Origin: Thermohalobaculum sp039030715
Lineage (GTDB): Bacteria; Pseudomonadota; Alphaproteobacteria; Rhodobacterales; Rhodobacteraceae
Reading direction: 5' to 3'
Assembly (NCBI GenBank): GCA_039030715.1
Contig: JBCCDU010000011.1
Span: 1 to 64,000, forward strand
DNA: 64,000 bases
The notes beneath the pieces were generated by a model, which was not told the DNA's origin, searched no databases, and saw only the letters and a list, made by a program, of their open reading frames with translations. Below are positions 45,604-54,791 of this stretch, in pieces; positions within the stretch are counted from its first letter, which is position 1, and each line of letters begins with the position of its first letter. The translations under genes and the position numbers were made by a program.

Positions 45604-46902
45604 ATGTCCGAAAACGCCCCCCGCACCGCGAAGCTGACCATCGGCGATAAATCGGCCGAGTTCCCGATTTACGATGGCGTACATGGCCCATCTGTTGTGG
45701 ACGTTCGCTCCCTCTACAAGGAACTAGACGTCTTCACCTACGATCCGGGTTTCACCTCCACCGGGAGCTGCGAGAGCCAGATCACCTATATCGATGGCGA
45801 CAAGGGCGAGCTTTTGTATCGCGGATATCCCATCGACCAGTTGGCCGAGAAATCGCATTACCTCGAGGTCTGCTATCTGCTGCTCTACGGCGAACTGCCG
45901 ACCGCGAGCGCAATGGAGGACTTTGAGAACCGGGTGACCCGCCACACCATGCTGCACGAGCAGATGCAGAACTTCTATCGCGGGTTCCGGCGCGATGCAC
46001 ACCCGATGGCGATTGTCTGCGGCGTGGTTGGCGCGATGTCGGCTTTCTACCACGACAGCACCGATATCAGCGATCCATGGCAGCGCGAGGTCGCTTCCGT
46101 CAGAATGATCGCGAAGCTGCCTACTATCTGCGCCTGGGCATATAAATACTCGATCGGTCAGCCGTTCATTTATCCGCGCAACGATCTCGATTACGCGACC
46201 AACTTCCTGCACATGTGTTTCGCCACACCGTGCGAGGATTACCCGGTGGATCCGATCCTCAGTCGCGCGATGGATCGCATCATGACTTTGCATGCGGATC
46301 ATGAGCAGAACGCTTCGACCTCCACCGTGCGTCTTGCGGGGTCCAGCCAGGCCAACCCGTTCGCCTGCATTGCCGCCGGCGTCGCCTGCCTCTGGGGTCC
46401 TGCCCATGGCGGTGCAAACCAGGCTTGCCTGGAAATGCTGCGCGAGATCGGCTCGGTCGACCGGGTCGGCGAGTATGTCGGCAAAGCGAAGGACAAGAAC
46501 GACAGCTTCCGCCTGATGGGCTTTGGCCATCGGGTCTACAAGAACTTCGACCCACGCGCGAAGGTGATGCAGGAGACGGCAAAGGAAGTGCTGGATCTGC
46601 TGGGAACCGGTGACAACGAAATCCTGCAAGTCGCTCAGGCACTCGAGAAAGTTGCGCTAGAGGACGACTACTTCATCGAGAAGAAGCTCTATCCGAATGT
46701 CGATTTTTATTCGGGCATCATCCTCGAGGCGATGGGTTTCCCGACATCGATGTTTACGCCGATCTTCGCGCTCAGCCGCACGGTTGGCTGGATTGCTCAG
46801 TGGAAGGAAATGGTCGAGGATCCGACCCAGCGCATCGGTCGCCCGCGCCAGCTCTACACCGGTGCTCCCAGCCGCGATTATTCGGATGTGGAAACGCGCT
46901 AA
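45604..46902 (+). CDS. gltA: Citrate synthase
   Basis: TCA-cycle enzyme of 432 aa, the hexameric type I length of Gram-negative bacteria. TGSCESQITYIDGDKGELLYRGYPI is the N-terminal hallmark. Active-site histidines are in LHADHEQNAST and GFGHRVYKNFDPR; the catalytic aspartate is in NVDFYSGI. AGAAGAGGTAA precedes the ATG. A hairpin follows the stop. Confidence 0.98.
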   Translation: MSENAPRTAKLTIGDKSAEFPIYDGVHGPSVVDVRSLYKELDVFTYDPGFTSTGSCESQITYIDGDKGELLYRGYPIDQLAEKSHYLEVCYLLLYGELPTASAMEDFENRVTRHTMLHEQMQNFYRGFRRDAHPMAIVCGVVGAMSAFYHDSTDISDPWQREVASVRMIAKLPTICAWAYKYSIGQPFIYPRNDLDYATNFLHMCFATPCEDYPVDPILSRAMDRIMTLHADHEQNASTSTVRLAGSSQANPFACIAAGVACLWGPAHGGANQACLEMLREIGSVDRVGEYVGKAKDKNDSFRLMGFGHRVYKNFDPRAKVMQETAKEVLDLLGTGDNEILQVAQALEKVALEDDYFIEKKLYPNVDFYSGIILEAMGFPTSMFTPIFALSRTVGWIAQWKEMVEDPTQRIGRPRQLYTGAPSRDYSDVETR

Positions 46903-46925
46903 GGATTTCCGTTCAAATTGTACCA

Positions 46926-46949
46926 CGGCCCAGCCATCGTGCTGGGTCG
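46926..46949. terminator. Hairpin between convergent gltA and lpxB
   Basis: A nine-pair stem with one G-U pair (46926-46934 with 46941-46949) and a six-base loop lies in the 55-base gap between the two stops. Only weak T-rich tracts follow on either strand, so its efficiency as terminator is uncertain. Confidence 0.45.
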
Positions 46950-46957
46950 TTCGCGTT

Positions 46958-48124
46958 TCAGGCTTGCGGTAGCTGGCGCAGCACCGATTGTGCAGCCCGG
47001 TCGGCGGGGCCCTGCCCGTTCTGACCCAACGCGCCCATCACCATCCCAAACGCATCAAGCTGCGCCTGACGCGCTGGCCCTGGCAGCAGCAGCTTGTCCA
47101 GCGCATGGGTGACAGCGTCGACACTCAGCCCTTCCTGCAAGAACTCCGGCACGGCCTGGGTGTCGGAAACAAGGTTGACCAGATTGGCCGTGTCCACGCG
47201 GATCAGGCGGCGCACGATTGCGGCGGTCAAAGCATTTGTCCGGTAGCACGAGACCATCGGCGTGCGCGCTGCCGCCATCTCCAGGACAATCGTCCCGGAC
47301 GCGATCAGTGCTGCGTCGGCAGCAGCAAAGGCGATCTGTTTCAGTTCCTCTCCGTCGGAGGGGTGGATCAGCACCGGATCGACAGCCATGTCCCCGGCAG
47401 CCTGCTGAACCTCTCCCAACACGGTTTCGGCCATCGGAATGATCGGGCGAAGACCAGGATGGCGGGTGGCGAGGCGAGCAACGATCTGTTTGAAGACCGG
47501 CATGAGCCGAGCCACCTCGCCCCGGCGAGAGCCCGGGGCGACGAGCAATAATGGGTCCTCTGGGCGCATTCCCCAGATCCCGCGCATCTTTTCCATTGTC
47601 GCGGCATCGGGCGTCTGGCGCGCCGCGATCGGGTGGCCGACGAAATCGCAGGTCATGCCCGCTCTTTCCATATAAGGCGGCTCGAAGGGGAGCAGCGCCA
47701 GGACATGATCGACAAACCGCGCCATATGCGCGGCGCGCTTCGGCCGCCACGCCCAGACGGACGGCGCCACATAATGAATGGTTCGGATCGAAGGGGCTGC
47801 CGCACGCACCTTCTCGGCCACGCGCAGGCCGAAACTGGGGCTGTCGATGGTGATTAGCGCATCCGGACGCTTGGCGAGAACATCGGCGCGGGTCTGCGCG
47901 ATCCGGCGCAGCAGCACCGGCAGGCGGGGCAGCACCTCCACCAGACCCATCACGTTCAGATCCAGGATATCGAACAGGGGTGTCAGACCTGCCTGCTGCA
48001 TGCGCTGGCAGCCGAGCCCGGTGAACCGAATGTCGGGCTCGCGCGCGCGTAGCGCGTCCATCAGCGCGGCGCCCAAGCGGTCGCCGGAAGGTTCTCCTGC
48101 CACGAAATAGAGCAAACGGCTCAT
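46958..48124 (-). CDS. lpxB: Lipid-A-disaccharide synthase
   Basis: GT19 glycosyltransferase of 388 aa that joins UDP-2,3-diacylglucosamine to lipid X at the inner membrane. FVAGEPSGDRLGAALM is the N-terminal motif; IHYVAPSVWAWRPKRA and LVAPGSRRGEVARL are also typical. It overlaps lpxI by four bases and is the last gene of the minus-strand envelope operon. Confidence 0.97.
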   Translation of the reverse strand: MSRLLYFVAGEPSGDRLGAALMDALRAREPDIRFTGLGCQRMQQAGLTPLFDILDLNVMGLVEVLPRLPVLLRRIAQTRADVLAKRPDALITIDSPSFGLRVAEKVRAAAPSIRTIHYVAPSVWAWRPKRAAHMARFVDHVLALLPFEPPYMERAGMTCDFVGHPIAARQTPDAATMEKMRGIWGMRPEDPLLLVAPGSRRGEVARLMPVFKQIVARLATRHPGLRPIIPMAETVLGEVQQAAGDMAVDPVLIHPSDGEELKQIAFAAADAALIASGTIVLEMAAARTPMVSCYRTNALTAAIVRRLIRVDTANLVNLVSDTQAVPEFLQEGLSVDAVTHALDKLLLPGPARQAQLDAFGMVMGALGQNGQGPADRAAQSVLRQLPQA

Positions 48125-48954
48125 CGTGATTTCATCGCCCAGAGGAACAGCCCGGTTTGGTCGGCAGCCTTAATCACGGCCTCTCGGTCGATCAGGTTGA
48201 TGCCACCAGTTTCAATAGCCAAACCGTTCAGGCCAGCAGCATGGGCAGCCTCGATTGTAGCGACGCCTATGCTGGGCAGATCGACGCGACGGTCCTGACC
48301 AGTCTTTGGCAACTTGATCAGAACGCCCGACGGTCTGGCCCCGCGCAATTCCTCTGGCAAGCCCATGATCGCAGTTAAAAGGGCATCTGTACCCGCGATC
48401 GCCTCGACGCCCAAGCAAACGCCCTCGGCAATGACCACGGCCTGGCCGATATCGTGAGGGCTGAGCGCCGCGAGGATTTCCGCGCCCCGCGCCGCATCCT
48501 GGCGATCCAGTACAGTGGGCGAGTGCTGGCCGAGCACGCCCTCCTCCTCCACCTTCAGCGAGGCGAGATAATCCTGTGCCCCGCGCAGACGAAACCCCTC
48601 CGCCTCGAAAATCGCACCGAGACCAGAGAGGAGCGCATCGTCGCCTCCGCGCAGCAAGCCGCGCACCTGACCGACAATCTTAAGCGCGCCGGCGTCGAAC
48701 AACCATGGACGCAGACGCGGGCGACTGGTGCGCCCCGCGAAGACGACTTCCTCGACACCCGCTTCACGCAGCGCCCGGAACAACCGGCCCGGTTTTTCGA
48801 ACAGATGCTCTTGATGGGGATGGGCCGACATCCAGTCCTGGCTGTCCTGCGGAAAGCTCACAACCAGATAGGGCACGTCCCGGCTGCGGCAGTCCTCGGC
48901 GATCATCCGTGGCAGATCATCCCGGCCCGCGATGATGGCGAGCTTGGAGGACAT
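48121..48954 (-). CDS. lpxI: UDP-2,3-diacylglucosamine diphosphatase LpxI
   Basis: Protein of 277 aa (formerly DUF1009) that makes lipid X in bacteria without LpxH. LAIIAGRDDLPRMIAEDC, RPRLRPWLFDAGALKIVG, GDDALLSG, GQHSPTVLD and KLPKTGQDRRVDLPSIGVATIEAA are characteristic; the aspartate in GDDALL is in the catalytic metal site. It overlaps lpxA by one base and lpxB by four. Confidence 0.96.
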   Translation of the reverse strand: MSSKLAIIAGRDDLPRMIAEDCRSRDVPYLVVSFPQDSQDWMSAHPHQEHLFEKPGRLFRALREAGVEEVVFAGRTSRPRLRPWLFDAGALKIVGQVRGLLRGGDDALLSGLGAIFEAEGFRLRGAQDYLASLKVEEEGVLGQHSPTVLDRQDAARGAEILAALSPHDIGQAVVIAEGVCLGVEAIAGTDALLTAIMGLPEELRGARPSGVLIKLPKTGQDRRVDLPSIGVATIEAAHAAGLNGLAIETGGINLIDREAVIKAADQTGLFLWAMKSR

Positions 48955-49742
48955 CAGTCGTCTCGCGGCGTGCAGAATTTGCGCGAGCTGCCTGCCATCA
49001 CAAAAGCGGCGATCTCCTGCACCGGGGCGACGCCCGCATAGGTCTTCGCAAGCACCTCCGCCCGCTCAACCAGCGAGCCTTCCTCGGCAAACAACTCGCG
49101 ATAGGCGGCGCGCAAGGCGTGGATGGTCGCCCGATCAAAACCGCGACGTTTCAAACCGATCAGATTGAGCCCACCCAGACCCGCCCGATTGCCGATGGCC
49201 GAACCGAAGGGAATCACATCCTTCTCCACTCCGGTCATGCCGCCCACGACCGCATGGGCGCCGATGCGGGCGAACTGATGCACCGCGCAGAGACCGCCTA
49301 GAAGGGCAAAGTCCTGCACCTCGACATGCCCGCCGAGCGTCGCGTTATTCGCCATGATGACATCCGAGCCGACGCGGCAGTCATGCCCCACATGGCTGCC
49401 CATCATCAGCAGGCAGCGATCACCCACGCTGGTCAGCATTCCGCCACCCGTTGTACCTGGGTTCAGCGTCACATGCTCGCGGATCATACAATCGGTACCG
49501 ATTTCAAGCCGGCTTTCTTCACCCCCGAACTTCAAGTCCTGGGGTTGGTGACCGACCGAGGCGAAGGGCCACACCCGCGTACGCGCGCCGATTTCGGTGC
49601 GCCCGGCCACAGCGACATGCGAGATCAACTCGACCCCATCGCCCAACACGACACCGCTTCCGACCATGCAGAACGGTCCAATAGAGACATCCTGACCCAG
49701 GATCGCGCCATCTTCGACGATCGAGCTTGGATGGATGCCCAA
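48954..49742 (-). CDS. lpxA: UDP-N-acetylglucosamine acyltransferase
   Basis: Left-handed beta-helix enzyme of 262 aa that performs the first step of lipid A synthesis. Hexapeptide repeats run from residue 1 to about 180 (for example VSIGPFCMVGSGVVLGDGVEL). The catalytic histidine is in AVHQFARIGAHAVVGGMTGV or the preceding loop. The C-terminal helical domain follows. fabZ ends four bases upstream of its start. Confidence 0.97.
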   Translation of the reverse strand: MGIHPSSIVEDGAILGQDVSIGPFCMVGSGVVLGDGVELISHVAVAGRTEIGARTRVWPFASVGHQPQDLKFGGEESRLEIGTDCMIREHVTLNPGTTGGGMLTSVGDRCLLMMGSHVGHDCRVGSDVIMANNATLGGHVEVQDFALLGGLCAVHQFARIGAHAVVGGMTGVEKDVIPFGSAIGNRAGLGGLNLIGLKRRGFDRATIHALRAAYRELFAEEGSLVERAEVLAKTYAGVAPVQEIAAFVMAGSSRKFCTPRDD

Positions 49743-49746
49743 TTGA

Positions 49747-50232
49747 TCAGGCCCGCCTCTTGTCGTCGCTGTCGATAATCATGGCCGAGTAGTCGGCCTC
49801 GGCCACTTTCGCGCCGCCGACCCGCGCTTCACCATGGAATTTGAACACATTGCCTCGGCTTTGAGTAATCGCAACATGCAGTTCAAGCACGTCGCCGGGC
49901 ACGACTTTGCGCCGGAACCGGGTGTTGTCGATGGTCATAAAATAAACCAGCAGCTCCTGGTCGATCTTCTCCAGCGTTTCGACGACCAATACTCCTGCCG
50001 TCTGAGCCATAGCTTCGACGATGAGTACGCCGGGCATCACAGCTTCTTGCGGGAAATGGCCCGGGAAATAAGGTTCGTTGCTGGTCACGTTTTTGATGCC
50101 GACAGCGTTCTGACCCCGCACAATCTGCTCGACCTTGTCGATCAGCAGAAAAGGATACCGGTGGGGGATCATCCGCTTGATGCGGGAAAGATCTGCCGTC
50201 TCGGCCTGGGGTGCTTCGGTCTCTGTCGTCAT
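49747..50232 (-). CDS. fabZ: 3-hydroxyacyl-[acyl-carrier-protein] dehydratase FabZ
   Basis: Hot-dog fold dehydratase of 161 aa in fatty acid elongation. H59 and E73 in YFPGHFPQEAVMPGVLIVEAMAQ form the active site, and HRYPFLLIDKV is the usual N-terminal motif. It shares the 3-hydroxyacyl-ACP pool with LpxA, which explains their linkage. The gap of 68 bases to ompH is the widest within this part of the operon. Confidence 0.97.
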   Translation of the reverse strand: MTTETEAPQAETADLSRIKRMIPHRYPFLLIDKVEQIVRGQNAVGIKNVTSNEPYFPGHFPQEAVMPGVLIVEAMAQTAGVLVVETLEKIDQELLVYFMTIDNTRFRRKVVPGDVLELHVAITQSRGNVFKFHGEARVGGAKVAEADYSAMIIDSDDKRRA

Positions 50233-50300
50233 GGCGCGGCCTGTGTGGTTGTCATCATGGCTTGCATACTGGCGTCGCCCCCGAAATCAAGGGGTGCGGG

Positions 50301-50918
50301 TTATTGTTGACCCGGGGTAGCACGAGGTTGTTGCGCCCCGGTCTCCTCGGGCAAAGTCGCGCCCAGATCCTCGAAGTTGGGCAGGTCGATCAGTTCGACT
50401 TCTGCGTTATAGCGTTCGATGACTTCATCGGTCACATCAGCCTCGGGCGCCGCAATCAGGATCTGATCCGCGTCAATAATAACCGAGGCGCCATGGACTT
50501 TGAGTACATCGATCAGAATGGGATAAAGCGCGGTAAGAAGGTTTTTCCTGGCCTCCCGGAAGGCGGCCTGAATAGCTGCCTCGTGCGATTGCGTCTCGCG
50601 CCGGATCGCGCGCACCTTTTGGTCGAATGCGGTCGTTCGGACCTCGAACTCATCCTTGGGCAGGACGTCCCGTAGTTCGGTAAGCCTCAGTTCTTCTGCA
50701 TCAAGCAGCTGCTGATGGGCTTGTACCCAGAGCCTGAAATCGCCGCGCAAGTCTGTCTCGCGCTCGCGAAGATCACGCGCGGGCACGGTTTCCGAAAGAA
50801 TACGCGTGCGCGAGACAACCAGCGAATTGCCTGGTGCGGATTGCGCCCAAAGCTCCCCAGCGAAAAGACAAAAACCCAGCGCGAGAGCAGCAGGCCAGCC
50901 GGGCCGAAATAGCCCCAT
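50301..50918 (-). CDS. OmpH/Skp family periplasmic chaperone
   Basis: Secreted protein of 205 aa with a signal peptide ending near LWAQS. The body is helical (residues about 45-130, rich in Glu, Arg and Gln) as in the tentacles of Skp, with a beta strand near VVSRTRIL and a C-terminal VIIDADQILIAAPEADVTDEVI. It holds outer-membrane proteins on their way to BamA. ATG 50918 directly follows the bamA stop; a TTG at 50939 inside bamA is less likely. The last 25 residues are acidic and Pro/Gln-rich. Confidence 0.92.
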   Translation of the reverse strand: MGLFRPGWPAALALGFCLFAGELWAQSAPGNSLVVSRTRILSETVPARDLRERETDLRGDFRLWVQAHQQLLDAEELRLTELRDVLPKDEFEVRTTAFDQKVRAIRRETQSHEAAIQAAFREARKNLLTALYPILIDVLKVHGASVIIDADQILIAAPEADVTDEVIERYNAEVELIDLPNFEDLGATLPEETGAQQPRATPGQQ

Positions 50919-50922
50919 CGGC

Positions 50923-53346
50923 CTAGAAACGAGTCCCAACGGTCAGGCGGAACAGTTCGCTCTCGTCGAAACTTTCATCTATCAGCGGGAAGCCGAGGCT
51001 GAGCTCGAGCGGTCCAAACGGTGTTTCGATGAACAACAACCCGCCGGCAGAAAGCCGCGGTTCGAAACTTGAAGACTGAACATCAGCGTTCAATGCGGTG
51101 TCTTTGTCGAGCTTCCAGAGCGATCCCGCGTCGACGAAGACACCCCCGAAGATGCCTAGTTCCTCTGGTAGCCCGAGCGGGAATGAGACTTCTGCCCTGA
51201 CGACCGCGAACAAGTTACCGCCGAGCGCATCATCTCGCGTTTCGGTCAAATCGACCTGTTCAGGAGGGGTATCCTCATTGTCGTCTGTATCGACCAAATT
51301 CGGCTCTGGCAGGCCATCTGCACCCAGCAACACTCCGTCAAATGTGTCTCGCGGGCCGATGCCCTCGGACGCAAAACCACGGAATGTGTCGCCGCCAATA
51401 AAGAACCGATCCTGAACCTGGCTGTCGTCGTCGAACGAGAAAACTGCGCCCCCCTCGAGTTCCAGACTTGCAATGATCTGATCACCGAGGAAACCACGCC
51501 AGCCCTTTATGCTGCCCCGACTGCGAACGAAACGGGCCGCACCGCCCAGACCGGCGAACTCCTGATCGAATGACAGAAGATACCCGCGGGTCGGCTCGAT
51601 CGGATCGTTTCGTTGATCGAAGCTAATCGTGTAGCCAACCGATGACTTGAAACGAGATCCGTCATCGACCGCAATGATCGGCGAGATATCCGGATCCACT
51701 TCGATATCGTCTCGTACGGCAGAGTAGCGCAGTCTCAGATTGGTGTTCGGCCCCAACGGGAACCCGACAAAGGGTTCGAAACCCAGCCGGTCCTGCTGGA
51801 ACGAGGACTCGCTCGACCGGTCGTCTTGAATGAAGAAGGCGCTTATGCCGACCGCAAGATCGCGATCCAGAAATTTCGGCTCGGTGAACGAAAAGTCGTA
51901 GATTTGCGTATCGCCCGCCGCCGTCACACGCGCATTCACGATCTGGCCACGACCGAGGAAATTGCGTTCGGTGATCGCGACATTCCCGATTGGCCCGGTC
52001 GAAGAGGCAAACCCCAGACCAAATGACAACGACCCTGTTGATTGCTCCTCAACCTGCACCGTGAGGACCGTCCGGTCGGCTGCGCTGCCCTCCTCCGGCG
52101 TCAGTTCGACGCTGGAGAAATAACCAAGGCCCCGGATGCGGGCGCGGGCCCGGCGGATCTTGCGGGCATCGAACGCATCCCCTTCAACCAACTCGATCTC
52201 GCGCCGGATAACACGGTCCAATGTCGCGGTATTGCCCTCGATATCGATCCGTTCGATGAAAATCTTCTCGCCTTCGATCAGTTCGAAAGTGATATCGATG
52301 ATCAGATCTTCGGTGTTCTTGTCGGCGCGCGGACGGACCTGCACGAAGGCGAAGCCGCGCTCTGCCGCCAAATCGCCCAACTCGTCGGCAATGTCGTTGG
52401 CGACAGAGGCACTGTAGACTTCACCCTCCAGATCCGTAGGCAGAAGGGCACGAAACTCCTCGATGTCCAAGCCGCGGGCGCTGAGGCTGACATCCAGCGC
52501 TCCAAAGGTGTATTGCTCCCCCTCCTCTACCGCGAACGACAGAAAGAAGGACTCGCGATCAGGGGTCAGCTCCGCAGTTGCAGACAGCACCGAGAAATCA
52601 GCATATCCGCGGTCGAGATAGTACTGTCGCAGCAATTCCTTATCCAGCTCAAGCCGGTCAGGATCATAAACGTCGCCAGAGAAAAATTGCGAAAGCAGGC
52701 CGCTTTCACGCGTATCGATCGCACCGCGCAGACGGGAGTCCGAGAAGACCGTGTTGCCGACAAAGTCGATCGAACTCACACCGGTCAGGTCACCTTCCGA
52801 GATCTCGAATACCAGATCCACCCGGTTGTCGGGACGCTCGATAATCACTGGTTCGACGGACGCTCCATAGCGTCCAGTACGACGATAGATCTCGATAATG
52901 GCCTGCGCATCGGCCTCAGCCGCCGAGCGGGTCAGAGGCAAGCGCGGACGCAGCGATATGATCTGCGTCAGGTCCTCGTCCGCTAGCGCGTTGTTGCCTT
53001 CGAATGCGATCTCGTTGACCGAGGGGTTCTCCACCACCTGGACGATCAGGGCATTCTCGCCCGGGATAATCTCGACATCGCGAAACAGGCCGGTGTCGAA
53101 CAGGCGACGTACGGCGATATTCAGATCTTCCGCCGTGACCGTCTGATTCTGCTGCAGTTGCATGAACGAAAGGATCGTTTCGACCTCGATCCTCTGGTTC
53201 CCGCGCACGATCACCGATTGCTCGCGGGCTTGCTGGGCGGCCGCGTTGCCAGACAACTCAGGTAACGGCAAAACCGGGTAAAGCCCCAAGGCGAAACCAA
53301 AAATGGTCACTGCACCGGCACGCCGTACGAGCGAGGTCAAACGCAT
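50923..53346 (-). CDS. bamA: Outer membrane protein assembly factor BamA
   Basis: Essential OMP85 insertase of 807 aa. A signal peptide (ending near NAAAQ) is followed by five POTRA domains (about 45-450) and a 16-strand barrel. The L6 motif appears as DRFFIGGDTFRGFASEGIGPRD, and the C-terminus ends in phenylalanine (LTVGTRF). Between GIGPRD and DALGGNLF there is an acidic stretch of about 30 residues (roughly 51240-51345), longer than I recall in related BamA proteins. ATG 53346 has GGAGGAGAG upstream. It lies between rseP and ompH. Confidence 0.97.
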   Translation of the reverse strand: MRLTSLVRRAGAVTIFGFALGLYPVLPLPELSGNAAAQQAREQSVIVRGNQRIEVETILSFMQLQQNQTVTAEDLNIAVRRLFDTGLFRDVEIIPGENALIVQVVENPSVNEIAFEGNNALADEDLTQIISLRPRLPLTRSAAEADAQAIIEIYRRTGRYGASVEPVIIERPDNRVDLVFEISEGDLTGVSSIDFVGNTVFSDSRLRGAIDTRESGLLSQFFSGDVYDPDRLELDKELLRQYYLDRGYADFSVLSATAELTPDRESFFLSFAVEEGEQYTFGALDVSLSARGLDIEEFRALLPTDLEGEVYSASVANDIADELGDLAAERGFAFVQVRPRADKNTEDLIIDITFELIEGEKIFIERIDIEGNTATLDRVIRREIELVEGDAFDARKIRRARARIRGLGYFSSVELTPEEGSAADRTVLTVQVEEQSTGSLSFGLGFASSTGPIGNVAITERNFLGRGQIVNARVTAAGDTQIYDFSFTEPKFLDRDLAVGISAFFIQDDRSSESSFQQDRLGFEPFVGFPLGPNTNLRLRYSAVRDDIEVDPDISPIIAVDDGSRFKSSVGYTISFDQRNDPIEPTRGYLLSFDQEFAGLGGAARFVRSRGSIKGWRGFLGDQIIASLELEGGAVFSFDDDSQVQDRFFIGGDTFRGFASEGIGPRDTFDGVLLGADGLPEPNLVDTDDNEDTPPEQVDLTETRDDALGGNLFAVVRAEVSFPLGLPEELGIFGGVFVDAGSLWKLDKDTALNADVQSSSFEPRLSAGGLLFIETPFGPLELSLGFPLIDESFDESELFRLTVGTRF

Positions 53347-53436
53347 TCTCTCTCCTCCCCGTCCTGCTCGTGGATCCGGTTCTTTGCCGGAAACTTCGCG
53401 CTGGACGGGCCTGTCCCTCAACGAGGCCCCATCACC

Positions 53437-54777
53437 TCAGAGCCGCATCAGATCATTATACGTTGCGAACCCCATGAGCAACAGGACCAGACAGAGACCG
53501 ATCATCATCGCGGTATTCATCACCTTCTCGCCCAGCGGTTTTCCGCGCAGCGCTTCGGCGGCGTAGAACATCAGGTGACCGCCATCCAGAATCGGTATCG
53601 GGAACAGGTTAAGTAGTCCGATCGAGGTCGAGAGAATCGCGATCAGATAAACGAAGTCCGTCAGCCCGGCCTTGGCTTGCGAAGCCGACGCCTGCGCGAT
53701 GCCGATCGGACCGCCCAATTGGCTGGTATCGGCCTTGCCAAAGATGAGATCGCCCAGAAAACCCATGGTCAAAGAGATGATCCGCCACGTCTCGTTGACG
53801 CCAAATTCTGTAGCCTCCAGCAGGCCCTGCGAGACCATTGTCGCGCGCAAGCCCGCAAACCGCTCGCTGGTGATGCCCATGGTCGGCTGAGGCACGACCT
53901 CCTTGGTGACGGGATGCTGACGCTCCATCACCGTGGGCAGCAGAGTGAAACTCATGCTCTCGCCGTCGCGCAAAACCGAAACTTCGATTTCTGTCTCCAA
54001 CGGGATATCGGCTGTCAGGATCTGAAGTTCTCGGAACGTGCGCACTTCGATGCCATTGATCGCGGTGATTGCATCGCCCGCTTGCAACCCGGCCTCCTGT
54101 GCGGGGCTCCGTGGACGCACGGCACCGATACGGGTCGCCAGCCTCTGCGAGATGGTGAGCGTCTCCTGCGCTCCATCACGCTCGATCACCAGCGTGGTCG
54201 CCGCGCCATCGGCGTCCATCAACTGGTCGATCATACCGGACCAACTGGGAACGTCTTTGCCGTTGATCTGCAAGACCCGGTCGCCCCCCTGCAGAGGGAT
54301 CTCGGCGCGCATTTGTTCGTCAACCGATCCGATCAATGGTTGATCCGAGGGCTTGCCAACTGCCAGCGCAATCCCCGCGAAAATGACAATCGACAACAGG
54401 AAGTTCGCCACCGGACCCGCCACTACAGTCAGTGCGCGTGCGGTGATGGAGGCATTGTGAAACGCGACCTTGCGTTCTTCCGGCGTCAGATCCGCATCCG
54501 AGTCGCGCGCACCCGCCGGATCCATATTGCCAACGAATTTGACGAAACCGCCCAGCGGCAGCAGCGCGACCTGCCAATGGGTGCCGCGTTTGTCGGTCCA
54601 TCCAAAAAGCCGTTTACCGAACCCTACCGAGAAGGTTTTCGCCCCAATCCCACACCACCGCCCGACGATGTAGTGGCCATACTCGTGGACAAACACGACC
54701 ACACCCAGCAGCAGCAGGAACGGCACGATGTAACCCAACGCCGATCCAATCAGCGGGATTTCGGTGATAAACGACAT
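53437..54777 (-). CDS. rseP: Site-2 zinc metalloprotease RseP
   Basis: Inner-membrane M50 protease of 446 aa that cleaves membrane-embedded proteins, classically anti-sigma factors in envelope stress. H31 and H35 in VFVHEYGHYIVGR and the aspartate in LFPIPILDGGH are the metal site. A PDZ domain (about 195-275) contains SPAQEAGLQAGDAITAINGIEV. About four membrane helices are visible. Its linkage with dxr and bamA is conserved. Whether it acts on the DUF6768 protein at 4.6 kb is unknown. Confidence 0.97.
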   Translation of the reverse strand: MSFITEIPLIGSALGYIVPFLLLLGVVVFVHEYGHYIVGRWCGIGAKTFSVGFGKRLFGWTDKRGTHWQVALLPLGGFVKFVGNMDPAGARDSDADLTPEERKVAFHNASITARALTVVAGPVANFLLSIVIFAGIALAVGKPSDQPLIGSVDEQMRAEIPLQGGDRVLQINGKDVPSWSGMIDQLMDADGAATTLVIERDGAQETLTISQRLATRIGAVRPRSPAQEAGLQAGDAITAINGIEVRTFRELQILTADIPLETEIEVSVLRDGESMSFTLLPTVMERQHPVTKEVVPQPTMGITSERFAGLRATMVSQGLLEATEFGVNETWRIISLTMGFLGDLIFGKADTSQLGGPIGIAQASASQAKAGLTDFVYLIAILSTSIGLLNLFPIPILDGGHLMFYAAEALRGKPLGEKVMNTAMMIGLCLVLLLMGFATYNDLMRL

Positions 54778-54791
54778 CCAAACCTCTGTTT

